Assembly (NCBI RefSeq): GCF_021440195.1
Contig: NZ_JAJTSZ010000010.1
Coordinates: 1-64,000, forward strand
Direction: 5' to 3'
Origin: Dyadobacter sp. CY356
GTDB taxonomy: Bacteria; Bacteroidota; Bacteroidia; Cytophagales; Spirosomataceae
DNA: 64,000 nt
Positions 24,994-33,751 of the stretch are shown here, piece by piece. Both the position numbers and the translations under genes were made by a program. How positions within the stretch are numbered: position 1 is the stretch's first letter; each line of letters starts with the position of its first letter. The notes under the pieces were generated by a model that worked only from the letters and a program-made list of their open reading frames with translations, was not told the DNA's origin and ran no database searches.

Positions 24994-26241
24994 ATGATTT
25001 CACTTTTAAACGGCAAAAAAGCCTGGTTACTTTTTGTTTTAACATCCAGTGTCATTTTGCCCTCAGTAGCACAGCGGGTATTCGTTCAAAATATTGAGGG
25101 GATCAACAGAAGCTATTTATTTTACAGCAATACAAGCAACTACGATCGTAACAGCAACAGACCTGTGATCATTGTGCTGCACGAAAATGGTCAAAGTGCC
25201 AGGGATGCATTTTCAAAGGCGCCATGGAAATCGATCAAAGAGCCCACCATTTTTATTTTTCCAAATGCTGTAAACGGAACCTGGAACTGTAAAGATCAAA
25301 GTTCAGCAGCGTCGGATACTAAATTTATTTCCGCTATTCTCTCAGACCTGTATGTCAATTATCATAACGACAGAAACCGGATTCATATTCTGGCAAACCA
25401 AAGCGCTGCTTGTCTGGCAGAAAAGCTCAAAAGTGAAAATTTATCAATCAGTGCAACCTTTAATGGTTCGGACTGGAAAAGGACAGATTCGTTGACTGTG
25501 ATCAAAGACATTGAAAAGGTCTTAAAAACCAAGGTTCAGGCCGATACAACCTTTAATCTCTGGGAAGATCCCCTGTATGTAAAAAAGATCAGCCCGATCG
25601 ATTCGCTTAAAGGTTACCGGCTTCATAACCGGGCGGTTCTGGAAGTACGTTACGGCACGTTTGCCATGCTTGGATCTGTAAGGACCGGCATAAACGATGG
25701 GACCTATACTGACTTTTTCAAATCACATTCTTTTATAGATATCCATTTTACAAAATGGATGAATGATTCGATTGCCTGGTTTGTCGATGTGGGGCGTCTG
25801 AAGGTTCCCATGAAACAAGACCCAAGCAGTGACGGTGTTATTCGAAGCGGAGGCGGGATGATCATTCCTGTTACGGTTGGGCTTAAATATGCATTTCCAA
25901 GATTAAAAGGCAGGCCCTATCTGATGTTGGGTACCGGTGTTATCCAGGCCATGGCATTTGGCGGAAAAATACGGCCCGGAGCAATGAGCTCGGGAGCCAG
26001 GCCCAATTTGGATGCCGAGGTAAGAATGGTTTTTCATACGACCATTGGAACCGGGGTTGACCTTCGTTTTTCCAAGCGATTTATGGTTGGCGCGCATCTG
26101 CGGTACCTGCATTCAGCACAATTCAAAAGCGCTGCCAAGGTCGATGCGATCAGAGGTTTTAATCTGAATTTCGGGCTGGCCTATATCATCAACGCAAATA
26201 GTATCAAGAAACTGCCGTTTCCATTAACTTCAAATAAATGA
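24994..26241 (+). CDS. Degenerate alpha/beta-hydrolase fused to an outer-membrane beta barrel
   Basis: About 415 residues from the ATG at 24994, which gives a clean signal peptide (MISLLNGKKAWLLFVLTSSV, ending SVAQ); the longer frame from 24925 adds an unlikely leader. Residues about 25-170 resemble the LpqC/PHB-depolymerase esterase group: YLFYSN...NRPVIIVLHENGQSA, TIFIFPNAVNGTWNC and HILANQSAACLAEKL. The usual HGG is HEN and the GxSxG elbow reads NQSAA, so the catalytic Ser is kept but its glycines are not; activity is doubtful. From about residue 210 it becomes a repeating beta-strand region (AVLEVRYGTFAMLGSV, VTVGLKYAFPRLKGRPYLML, FNLNFGLAYII), a small outer-membrane barrel. It overlaps the next receptor gene by ATGA. 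Confidence 0.65.
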   Translation: MISLLNGKKAWLLFVLTSSVILPSVAQRVFVQNIEGINRSYLFYSNTSNYDRNSNRPVIIVLHENGQSARDAFSKAPWKSIKEPTIFIFPNAVNGTWNCKDQSSAASDTKFISAILSDLYVNYHNDRNRIHILANQSAACLAEKLKSENLSISATFNGSDWKRTDSLTVIKDIEKVLKTKVQADTTFNLWEDPLYVKKISPIDSLKGYRLHNRAVLEVRYGTFAMLGSVRTGINDGTYTDFFKSHSFIDIHFTKWMNDSIAWFVDVGRLKVPMKQDPSSDGVIRSGGGMIIPVTVGLKYAFPRLKGRPYLMLGTGVIQAMAFGGKIRPGAMSSGARPNLDAEVRMVFHTTIGTGVDLRFSKRFMVGAHLRYLHSAQFKSAAKVDAIRGFNLNFGLAYIINANSIKKLPFPLTSNK

Positions 26242-28646
26242 CAATTTTTATATTCTGCCGGAAAAAAAAGATGACGAAAATCACCATCGTGTTTTTTCTT
26301 TTTGCAAATATTCTCGCTTATGGTCAGAATAATTTTACCATCAGCGGAACGATCAAGGATCGTTCAAATGGTGAAATGCTTATTGGAGCCAGCGTTCTTG
26401 TATTAGAAAATAAAACAGCTGGCGGAGCGGTTACAAACACCTATGGCTTTTATTCGATGACTCTTCCCAAGGGCAAATACACGGTTGAATATAGCTACAT
26501 CGGTTTTGAAAAGATTGTAAAACAGATCGATCTGAATACCAATCTTGTCGTTGACATACCTTTGGTGCCTTTGTCAAGAGTGCTTGATGAGGTAAAGATC
26601 GTCGATCAGAGCCGTATTTCTGGCGCGCGTAGTTCTGAGATGAGCGTAAACAGGCTTGATATTAAAACGATACAAAAACTGCCGGCATTAATGGGAGAGG
26701 TCGATATTGTAAAAAGTCTTCAGTTTCTGCCAGGGGTTAGCCAGGTCGGTGAGGGCTCCTCGGGCTTTAATGTCAGGGGAGGAAGCGTGGGTCAAAACCT
26801 TGTTTTGCTCGATGAAGCGCCGGTATACAACTCCTCGCATATGCTGGGATTCTTTTCGGTATTTAATCCGGATGCTGTTAAGGATGTCAAATTGTATAAA
26901 GGGGCAATCCCGGCCGAATATGGTGGCAGAGTCAGCTCGGTTCTTGATGTAAGGCTTAAAGAGGGCAATAACAAAAAAACCGAAGTGGAAGGCGGTATCG
27001 GGTTTATTTTTAGCAGGCTCGCCGTGCAGGGCCCTTTGATTGAGGATAAATCATCTTACCTGATCGCGGTCAGAAGATCCTACGTAGATGCATTGTCGAC
27101 GCTGCTGACCAGCAATAATTTTGGTTTGAATTTTTACGATATTACCGCGAAGACAAATTACATAATCAACCGTAAAAACCGTCTTTATTTGTCTGGTTTT
27201 ATAGGACGTGATAATTTTGGGCTGTCCGACGAGGCAAAATTTAATTGGGGTAATAAATCAGCCACGCTCCGCTGGAATTCACTGATCAGCAGTAAATTGT
27301 TTTCTAACGTTTCAGCTGTTTTCAGCAATTATAATTATCAGCTTGGTTTTAATCAGGATGCAAACAATAAATACGACTGGCGTTCATCGATTACCAATTA
27401 CGTTTTGAAACCTGATTTCAGTTATTTTATCAGCAGAAACTCGGAGCTTAAATTTGGCCTTGAAAGTTCCTACTACCGGTTTAATCCGTCCAACACAGTG
27501 GGCACAACCAACGGAGAAACAGTCGACAGCAGTCAGCCGCTAAAATATGCTCTTGAAATGGCGGGGTATATCAACCATAAGCTGACGGTAAGTCCAAAAC
27601 TTGAATTACAGTACGGGTTGCGTTTGTCCTATTTCAATTACCTGGGGCCGGGTACGGCCTATCAATATAATGATACCATACCGGGCGCAAAAAAGACAGT
27701 GGTCTCAGAGCGCTCCTATAAAAGCGGTGAATCAATTGCTTCTTACAAAAACCCGGAACCCCGGATATCTGCCAAATTTCAGGTGGATGAGAAAACCTCG
27801 ATCAAAGCCAGTTTCAGCCGTACCGCCCAATATGTACATTTTATTTCCAACACCAGCGCGTCAAATCCTTTGAACATCTGGACACCCAGCACCAATAACA
27901 TCAGACCTGCGGTGGGAAACCAGTACACGCTGGGCTACTTTACCGATCTTGGAAAAACGGCCAACTATGAACTTTCAGTAGAAACATTTTACCGCAACAC
28001 TTCCAATGAAATTGACTACATCAACGGTGCCGAGCTTTTGAATAACGACAGACTGGAGGGTGATCTTCTCAGTGGGAAAGGCAGGGCCTATGGTCTTGAA
28101 CTGTACCTGCAAAAAAAGAAGGGGCTGATCACAGGATGGGTCTCCTACACACTAAGCCGGTCGGAATTAAAAGTAGACGGCATCAACAAGGGAGCCTGGT
28201 ATCCGACCCGTTTTGATCAGACCCATAACCTGAAAGTGGTAGGTTCTTACACGATCAATGAAAAATGGTCAACCACAGCGGATTTCGCCTTCACAACCGG
28301 TACGCCTACAACGTATCCCAACCAGCGTTACCTCTCGCAAGGCGTTTTGATACCATATAATTCAAAGGATTCGCGCAATGATGCCCGCCTGTCGCCCTAT
28401 CACCGGTTGGATCTGTCGCTGAGAATGGAAGGGAAAACCAAACGCAATGACGGTACACCCAAGAAGAATACGAGCTACTGGGTGTTTTCCATCTACAATG
28501 TTTATGGCCGAAGAAACGCTTTTTCAACCTATTTTACCCAGTCATCTGACAGGGTCACTGCCCTGCAGCCTATTCAGACACAGGCATACCGGGTTTCGAT
28601 CATCGGATCGATGGTGCCGTCGGTTTCTTACAATTTTAAATTCTAA
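26238..28646 (+). CDS. TonB-dependent receptor with carboxypeptidase-like domain
   Basis: An 802-residue outer-membrane receptor. Its ATG overlaps the previous stop (ATGA), which favours 26238, although an ATG at 26271 gives the tidier signal peptide MTKITIVFFLFANILAYGQ. The CarboxypepD-like domain comes first (FTISGTIKDRSNGEMLIGAS, TYGFYSMTLPKGKYTV), then a plug with VKSLQFLPGVSQVGEGSSGF, NVRGGSVGQNLVLLDEAPVY and YKGAIPAEYGGRVSSVLDV. The barrel ends VPSVSYNFKF with terminal Phe. This type is usually paired with a DUF4249 lipoprotein, which is indeed the next gene, and is followed by a LytS/LytTR pair. Ligand unknown; there is no SusD partner. Confidence 0.92.
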   Translation: MTIFIFCRKKKMTKITIVFFLFANILAYGQNNFTISGTIKDRSNGEMLIGASVLVLENKTAGGAVTNTYGFYSMTLPKGKYTVEYSYIGFEKIVKQIDLNTNLVVDIPLVPLSRVLDEVKIVDQSRISGARSSEMSVNRLDIKTIQKLPALMGEVDIVKSLQFLPGVSQVGEGSSGFNVRGGSVGQNLVLLDEAPVYNSSHMLGFFSVFNPDAVKDVKLYKGAIPAEYGGRVSSVLDVRLKEGNNKKTEVEGGIGFIFSRLAVQGPLIEDKSSYLIAVRRSYVDALSTLLTSNNFGLNFYDITAKTNYIINRKNRLYLSGFIGRDNFGLSDEAKFNWGNKSATLRWNSLISSKLFSNVSAVFSNYNYQLGFNQDANNKYDWRSSITNYVLKPDFSYFISRNSELKFGLESSYYRFNPSNTVGTTNGETVDSSQPLKYALEMAGYINHKLTVSPKLELQYGLRLSYFNYLGPGTAYQYNDTIPGAKKTVVSERSYKSGESIASYKNPEPRISAKFQVDEKTSIKASFSRTAQYVHFISNTSASNPLNIWTPSTNNIRPAVGNQYTLGYFTDLGKTANYELSVETFYRNTSNEIDYINGAELLNNDRLEGDLLSGKGRAYGLELYLQKKKGLITGWVSYTLSRSELKVDGINKGAWYPTRFDQTHNLKVVGSYTINEKWSTTADFAFTTGTPTTYPNQRYLSQGVLIPYNSKDSRNDARLSPYHRLDLSLRMEGKTKRNDGTPKKNTSYWVFSIYNVYGRRNAFSTYFTQSSDRVTALQPIQTQAYRVSIIGSMVPSVSYNFKF

Positions 28647-28653
28647 TCTCAGC

Positions 28654-29592
28654 ATGTTTAGCAAGGACAAAATCAGATCTTCGGCCCGGCTGTTACTTAT
28701 TTCACTATCCGTTTTGCTTTGTGCCTGTGAGGATGAGGTGACACTTGATACCGGATCGGCCGAACCCATTTTAAATATTGATGCCTGGATCAACAACAAA
28801 GCTGAAACCCAGATCATCAATCTGACACTCACACAGGATTATTTTGATAATGACAACCTTCCGCCGGTGGCTTCGGGTGCCAAGGTGCAGATCACCGATC
28901 AGGATGGAAAAGTCTTTGAATTCATCGAGGATTCCACCAGCAGGACCGGTGCTTACCGGTGGGAGCCTGTCAATGGTCAGGTGCTTGGCGTGGTAGGCAA
29001 CTCGTATATTTTGGAAGTGAGCTATAAAGGTAATGTTTACACGGCCAGCTCCACCATGAAGCGTGTTCCGCCTGTTGACAGTATGACACTTTCTTTTGAA
29101 GAAGGAAGCGGAATGATCGATGATATGTACAGGGCAGAGTTCTGGGGCTCAGATTTCGCAGGTAAAGGGGATACGTACTGGATCAGAGCATATAAAAATG
29201 GCCGCTTACTGAACAAGCCCAGTGAAATAACCACAGCCTATGATGCGGGTACTTCTTCGGGCAGCGGATTTGATGGTGTTACCTTCATCACACCGGTCAG
29301 GCTTGGTGCAAATGCCAATGATTTGGATGATGACGACAGGCCCAAGTCTCCTTTGGTAAACGGTGATTCTATCTATGTTGAAATTCACTCGATTAATTTG
29401 TCAGCATTTCAGTACCTGGCAGAGGTCGTTACCCAGGCTGACAGACAAGGTGGTATTTCTGAGCTTTTTACTTCCAGCCCTCTGGCCAATGTATCGACCA
29501 ATATCAAAAACAAAAGTGCAGGTTCGGCTGCGGTCGTCGGATTTTTCAATGTTGCCGCAGTTTCCGGGCGGGGTAAGAAATTTTATTTTTAG
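28654..29592 (+). CDS. DUF4249 outer-membrane-associated lipoprotein
   Basis: About 312 residues from the ATG at 28654, seven bases after the receptor stop; a longer in-frame version would run through the receptor gene in another frame and is rejected. It has a lipoprotein signal with lipobox LLCAC (Cys near residue 25), followed by the DUF4249 pattern: ILNIDAWINNKAETQIINLT, GAKVQITDQDGKVFEFIEDS, YILEVSYKGNVYTASSTM and VPPVDSM. DUF4249 proteins accompany TonB receptors in Bacteroidota and are thought to help ligand capture at the surface, but the mechanism is not established. The end, AAVSGRGKKFYF, is typical. Expected to be co-transcribed with its neighbours. Confidence 0.88.
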   Translation: MFSKDKIRSSARLLLISLSVLLCACEDEVTLDTGSAEPILNIDAWINNKAETQIINLTLTQDYFDNDNLPPVASGAKVQITDQDGKVFEFIEDSTSRTGAYRWEPVNGQVLGVVGNSYILEVSYKGNVYTASSTMKRVPPVDSMTLSFEEGSGMIDDMYRAEFWGSDFAGKGDTYWIRAYKNGRLLNKPSEITTAYDAGTSSGSGFDGVTFITPVRLGANANDLDDDDRPKSPLVNGDSIYVEIHSINLSAFQYLAEVVTQADRQGGISELFTSSPLANVSTNIKNKSAGSAAVVGFFNVAAVSGRGKKFYF

Positions 29593-29668
29593 GATTACCA
29601 TAAACTCATATTGCAACAATATAGGCTTGTTGCGAGTATTAGATGCCGTACTTACCTTTTGATCCCCG

Positions 29669-30787
29669 ATGTCTGCCAGGTTGTTTGATTTGAAGGCCAT
29701 ATCTTTTCCACACCAGCGTTTCTGGCTCCATGTATGCGGCTGGCTGGCATTTTTTGCCACTCCGTTCATTTTGCCCGTACCTGTTTTTAAACAGCTGCCG
29801 GCTTATCTTTTTTACTATTTGGTCATCACCAAAATTATCTTCAATTTGGTGCTGATTGTTATATTCTATTTAAACCTGCTGGTTTTGGCACCGGGCCTGC
29901 TGCGGACAAAATTGTCGGGCAGGTATTTCACATGGCTGGCTGTATTGTTAACCGGTGTTATTCTTCTGGACTATGGGTTTATATGCGGTATCCGCGATGA
30001 TCTGTGGGGTTTCTTCTCACGTGAGCAATTGTCTGATCCGGTTCTTCGCAACGTTTGGAGCAGGGATTTGTTTAACCCTTTTCATATAGTTGCAAACCTG
30101 ATCCTTTTTTCGCTTGTCATTTTAGCCAGTTCGCTGCTGGCCGTATTATCTGACCGATCTGAGCAGAAGGCTTTCAGCCAGCAGATTCAGCTTGAAAAAA
30201 CGAACACAGAACTTTTAATGCTCAGACAACAGATAAGTCCGCATTTCTTTTTTAATACGCTCAATAACATCCGGTGGCTGATCAGACAAAAATCAGAAAG
30301 GGCTGAGGACTCGATCATGGAGCTTTCTGATATTTTAAGATATATGCTCTACCAGACAAGCCACGATAAAGTAGAACTGGCCGGCGAGATTACCTATCTG
30401 GTAAGATATATTAACCTACAAAAGCTTCGACTGCATCCTGAGGCAAAAGTAGAATTCTGTTTTCAGACTGATTTTAACAGCATTGCCATCGCACCGCTTT
30501 TATTTTTGCCCTTTGTTGAAAATGCATTCAAGTATGGAATCGATCATGAGCAGCCCTCCTTGATATCGATAATTCTGACCAGATCCGGAACCGATTTATT
30601 GTTTAGCTGTACCAATCAGATTTTTCATCCGGCAGCTGTATCCGGCTCTGAATCAAAAGGAATCGGGCTTCAAAATGTTCGCCGCAGACTGGAAATGTAT
30701 TATCCGGATGCATACGAGCTCAGCATCAGCGCGCCTGGCGATTACTACGCGGTGGAATTGACCATTAACAATCTGATACATGAATAA
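29669..30787 (+). CDS. LytS/YehU-type sensor histidine kinase
   Basis: A 372-residue membrane kinase. Several transmembrane helices occupy residues about 17-170 (FWLHVCGWLAFFATPFIL, YYLVITKIIFNLVLIVIFYL, TWLAVLLTGVILLDYGF, IVANLILFSLVILASSLL). After a coiled stretch comes the His_kinase motif LRQQISPHFFFNTLNNIRWL with His192, then an ATPase domain with FVENAFKYGI (the N box) and GIGLQNVRRRLEMYY. There is no separate sensor domain, so sensing is probably by the membrane part. Its last eight bases overlap the response regulator start, so the two genes are translationally coupled. It likely controls the upstream receptor genes or is controlled with them. Confidence 0.94.
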   Translation: MSARLFDLKAISFPHQRFWLHVCGWLAFFATPFILPVPVFKQLPAYLFYYLVITKIIFNLVLIVIFYLNLLVLAPGLLRTKLSGRYFTWLAVLLTGVILLDYGFICGIRDDLWGFFSREQLSDPVLRNVWSRDLFNPFHIVANLILFSLVILASSLLAVLSDRSEQKAFSQQIQLEKTNTELLMLRQQISPHFFFNTLNNIRWLIRQKSERAEDSIMELSDILRYMLYQTSHDKVELAGEITYLVRYINLQKLRLHPEAKVEFCFQTDFNSIAIAPLLFLPFVENAFKYGIDHEQPSLISIILTRSGTDLLFSCTNQIFHPAAVSGSESKGIGLQNVRRRLEMYYPDAYELSISAPGDYYAVELTINNLIHE

Positions 30788-31496
30788 GCTCCGCTGTCTT
30801 CTGGTGGATGATGAGCCGTTTGCGCTGGAAATTTTAGCGGACGACATCAGTAAGATCCCTTATCTGGAACTTGTGAAAAGTTGCAGGAGTGCTTTTGAAG
30901 CGGCAAGAGTCCTTGAACTGCTCAGGATCGATCTGGTTTTTTTAGACATTCAGATGCCCGGGCTTTCGGGCCTGCAGTTTCTTACCCAGCTCAAAGATCC
31001 ACCCATGGTCATTTTTATAACGGCCTTTGAGCAGTTTGCCGTAACGGCCTTTGAGCTCAATGCGGTGGATTATATTCTCAAACCTGTCCGTTTTAAACGG
31101 CTTCTTGCCGCTTCTCAGAAGGCGTTAACATTACATCAGCTGCGTCTTGGTCCGCCTGCAAGCCAGCATGATCAGCAATATCTGCTTGTAAAATCAGAAT
31201 ACAATTCAGTCAGGATTCCATACAACGATGTTTTATACATCGAAGGAATGAAAGATTATGTGAAAATATTTTGCGCCTCCAGAAGCCAACCCATTTTAAG
31301 CAGGATCAATGTAAAAAATATACATGCGCTTTTACCCGAAGAACTATTCTGCCGTGTTCATCAGTCATTTATTGTTTCTGTTGGCAGGGTCAACACATTT
31401 CAAAAGAAAAAGTTGTGGATACAGCAAAAGGAAATTCCGATCGGAGGCCGGTTTGTAGATCAGGCCAAGCGGTATTTTGAGATAAAATTAAGCTAG
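30780..31496 (+). CDS. LytTR family response regulator
   Basis: A 238-residue partner of the kinase before it. The receiver domain covers residues 1-120, with acidic pocket DDE (10-12), phosphorylation site Asp56 in VFLDIQMPG, Thr in FITAFEQFA, and Lys in DYILKPV. A LytTR DNA-binding domain covers about 138-238 (LVKSEYNSVRIPYNDVLYIE, MKDYVKIF, FCRVHQSFIVSVGRV, IPIGGRF). LytTR proteins bind paired direct repeats roughly 21-22 bp apart; targets here are unknown. It closes the block of five same-strand genes and lies 42 bases from the end of the convergent lipoprotein gene. Confidence 0.95.
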   Translation: MNKLRCLLVDDEPFALEILADDISKIPYLELVKSCRSAFEAARVLELLRIDLVFLDIQMPGLSGLQFLTQLKDPPMVIFITAFEQFAVTAFELNAVDYILKPVRFKRLLAASQKALTLHQLRLGPPASQHDQQYLLVKSEYNSVRIPYNDVLYIEGMKDYVKIFCASRSQPILSRINVKNIHALLPEELFCRVHQSFIVSVGRVNTFQKKKLWIQQKEIPIGGRFVDQAKRYFEIKLS

Positions 31497-31538
31497 GCAA
31501 AAATACAGATACTCAGATTTGTTTGTGCTGTTACCCGG

Positions 31539-33107
31539 TTATTTACCGGCACCATTAACCAATATCACAAACGGAATCTGTTTATTGAAGTCGGGTCTGA
31601 ACGGAAGCTGGTTTAAAAAACCCTGCGCATAATTTCCCAGGATAATATCCTGGTCGCCGTCACTGTCGTAATCCGCTACATCCATGCATATCCAGCGTCC
31701 ATATTCGTTAATTGGAATCGCAAAAGGTGTAAAACTGAGCTTATGATTATCGGGTTTTTTCTGTTTAAAATAAAGAAAAGTCTCCCAGGGATTATTTTTT
31801 AAATCGGCAAAAAAGGAAATGAGGGCAATGTCGGTAAGACCGTCTTTGTCAAAATCTGCCGCTAGCGCTTTTGTGCTCCCGTTAACCGGATAAAAATAAC
31901 TTTTTTCAAACTTGAAATCTCCCCGGTCAGAATAAATGTAAAGACCGTGGTATGGTTTTAAAACTTTGGAATAATCGCTGTTATCGCCGCTGGTATAAAT
32001 AATCTCGCTCACTCCGTCCTTGTCGATATCAACATAATCAAAGCTGCTGCTGCCAAATACGGGAGGAAATCTAAGGATGTTTCGCTGGGTAAATCCACCT
32101 TTTTTGTCATTTAAAAAAAGCCAGATCCCTTCATCACCATGTGCAAAAAGGCTCATGATATCCAACCAGCCATCGCCATTAAAATCACGGATAATGCTCT
32201 GGGTCGCTCCGGGAACCTCCCTTACAGCAGACCTTATAAAGGTCTTTTTCTCAGATTGTAACAGCAGATAAAGTCCGCCGGTTTCGTGCCCGAAACTACT
32301 TACCAGATAATCTTCCAGCCCGTCTTTATTAAAATCTGCCCTGAGCGTTTCAATGGGACGAACAAATCCTTTTGCTACCTCTTTCAACCCGCTTTGCGGC
32401 TGGCTCGTAAGCTGCTGAACGGAACCGGCGGCCAGATCCACAGCCTTCATCTGCCCGATTAGCGTTAGTACAGGATCCTGATCTTTGGCCAAATTCATGT
32501 GTGTGGCAGGGGAGGGAAGCGCTGTAATTTTATAATCAGTCAGATTGTTCTGCCACTGGAATAGTCTTGATGTGGCCGCATCGCTGGTATAAAGAAGCTT
32601 TTTATAAGGATCATAACGCACCAGTGTCGTGGTGGCTACACCAGATAGGTTTGCCAACGGCTTTTTTAAAGAAAAACCTGCCCAGCTCTGCAATGGTTTT
32701 GCCGGCCGCTGTTCTACGAGCTTTGCCGGAGCCAATGAGTCATAAAATGCTACAATTTTTTGCCAGTCCTGAACAGAAATAGCGGATTCTTTTTTTGAAT
32801 AATAAGACGGTCCACGCCAAACGCCCAGGCCTAACTTTTTGGCCATTGCCGGTAGAACATGTTCTTTCCAGGTTTGTTTATCGAGCATAGAAGGCTCCAC
32901 TGCAAGATGACACGAGCCGCAGTGCGTTTCAACCAGCCGCTGCTGTTCTGTAACCATTTCCAGCTTCTGGGTTTTAGTGCAGCCTGCAAGCAGCAGCCAG
33001 CACAGCAGCAATGAGAACAAGGGCTTGCCTGAAAATAAAACGAAAATCTTTAAAAAGCCGGTATTCTTGGAATAGTGCAAAATGATAGCCTTTTTAAAAG
33101 AGCGCAT
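31539..33107 (-). CDS. Lipoprotein with heme c motif and VCBS/FG-GAP repeats
   Basis: A 522-residue exported lipoprotein. A long N terminus leads to the hydrophobic stretch PLFSLLLCWLLLAGC with the lipobox Cys near residue 43. Shortly after lies a c-type cytochrome motif HCGSCH (about residues 62-67), with a possible Met ligand downstream (PAMAKKLG). The rest is a beta-propeller-like array of FG-GAP/VCBS repeats with Ca-binding loops: DFNKDGLEDYLV, DFNGDGWLDIMS, DIDKDGVSEIIY, DFDKDGLTDIAL, DYDSDGDQDIIL. The role is unknown; similar proteins in Bacteroidota are annotated as VCBS repeat-containing proteins. Heme attachment is inferred from the motif. It is monocistronic on the minus strand. Confidence 0.8.
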   Translation of the reverse strand: MRSFKKAIILHYSKNTGFLKIFVLFSGKPLFSLLLCWLLLAGCTKTQKLEMVTEQQRLVETHCGSCHLAVEPSMLDKQTWKEHVLPAMAKKLGLGVWRGPSYYSKKESAISVQDWQKIVAFYDSLAPAKLVEQRPAKPLQSWAGFSLKKPLANLSGVATTTLVRYDPYKKLLYTSDAATSRLFQWQNNLTDYKITALPSPATHMNLAKDQDPVLTLIGQMKAVDLAAGSVQQLTSQPQSGLKEVAKGFVRPIETLRADFNKDGLEDYLVSSFGHETGGLYLLLQSEKKTFIRSAVREVPGATQSIIRDFNGDGWLDIMSLFAHGDEGIWLFLNDKKGGFTQRNILRFPPVFGSSSFDYVDIDKDGVSEIIYTSGDNSDYSKVLKPYHGLYIYSDRGDFKFEKSYFYPVNGSTKALAADFDKDGLTDIALISFFADLKNNPWETFLYFKQKKPDNHKLSFTPFAIPINEYGRWICMDVADYDSDGDQDIILGNYAQGFLNQLPFRPDFNKQIPFVILVNGAGK

Positions 33108-33751
33108 ACGATAAGGTTATTGAAGGAAAACGGTGCTGAATGGATTATAAATGAATATATGGTTACAAGCCAGACAATCTATGGTGAATTAATTTAATGC
33201 CAAAAATAGCCAGGCATCATACTATACGTTTTTACCATGGGCAGGACATAGTTTATACGTCTGATTTTTTGGGATCAGTCAGGATGGTTTTTCCTTGATA
33301 CGCCAGAATTTTGTCAAATGATGCATTTTTTCAAAAAAATAAAAAATGTAAGATTAAAAGTAAATATTTGATGTCACTATTTGTGTATTTATCAACAGAT
33401 CACAATTTATACATGAATATATACCAAAAAGTAAACCTGAGTCGTTGACAAAATGTAATAAAATTAAATTTTTGTTATTTATTTTATTAAAAATAACCAT
33501 ATTTGAGTCCTATTTTCAAAGGCTCACGTAATATAAGTCTGGAAAAGAAAAAATTAATATTATACTTAAAATAATTATAAACACGATTGATGCCTATGTA
33601 AAAAAAGAGTGCCCTTAAACAGACCCGGATCATGCTACCAACATTTCCGAAGTTTGTCAGAATACTCAGGCTGTTGTCGAAAAAATATCCTTTCGGAATA
33701 AAGGGAAATTGACAGTCTTACCAAATCTAACCAAAATAAAACATCATTTCT
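33108..33751. other. Upstream region of the first SusC gene
   Basis: AT-rich, no gene. I found no full TTG-N19-TAnnTTTG match; partial ones such as ATATTTG near 33504 lack the -33. It presumably holds the promoters of the divergent lipoprotein and susC genes. Confidence 0.4.

Noticed and set aside
28447..28653. A longer DUF4249 protein starting inside the receptor gene
   Set aside because: The extension lies in another frame of the receptor gene and would hide the lipoprotein signal; the ATG at 28654 is right.
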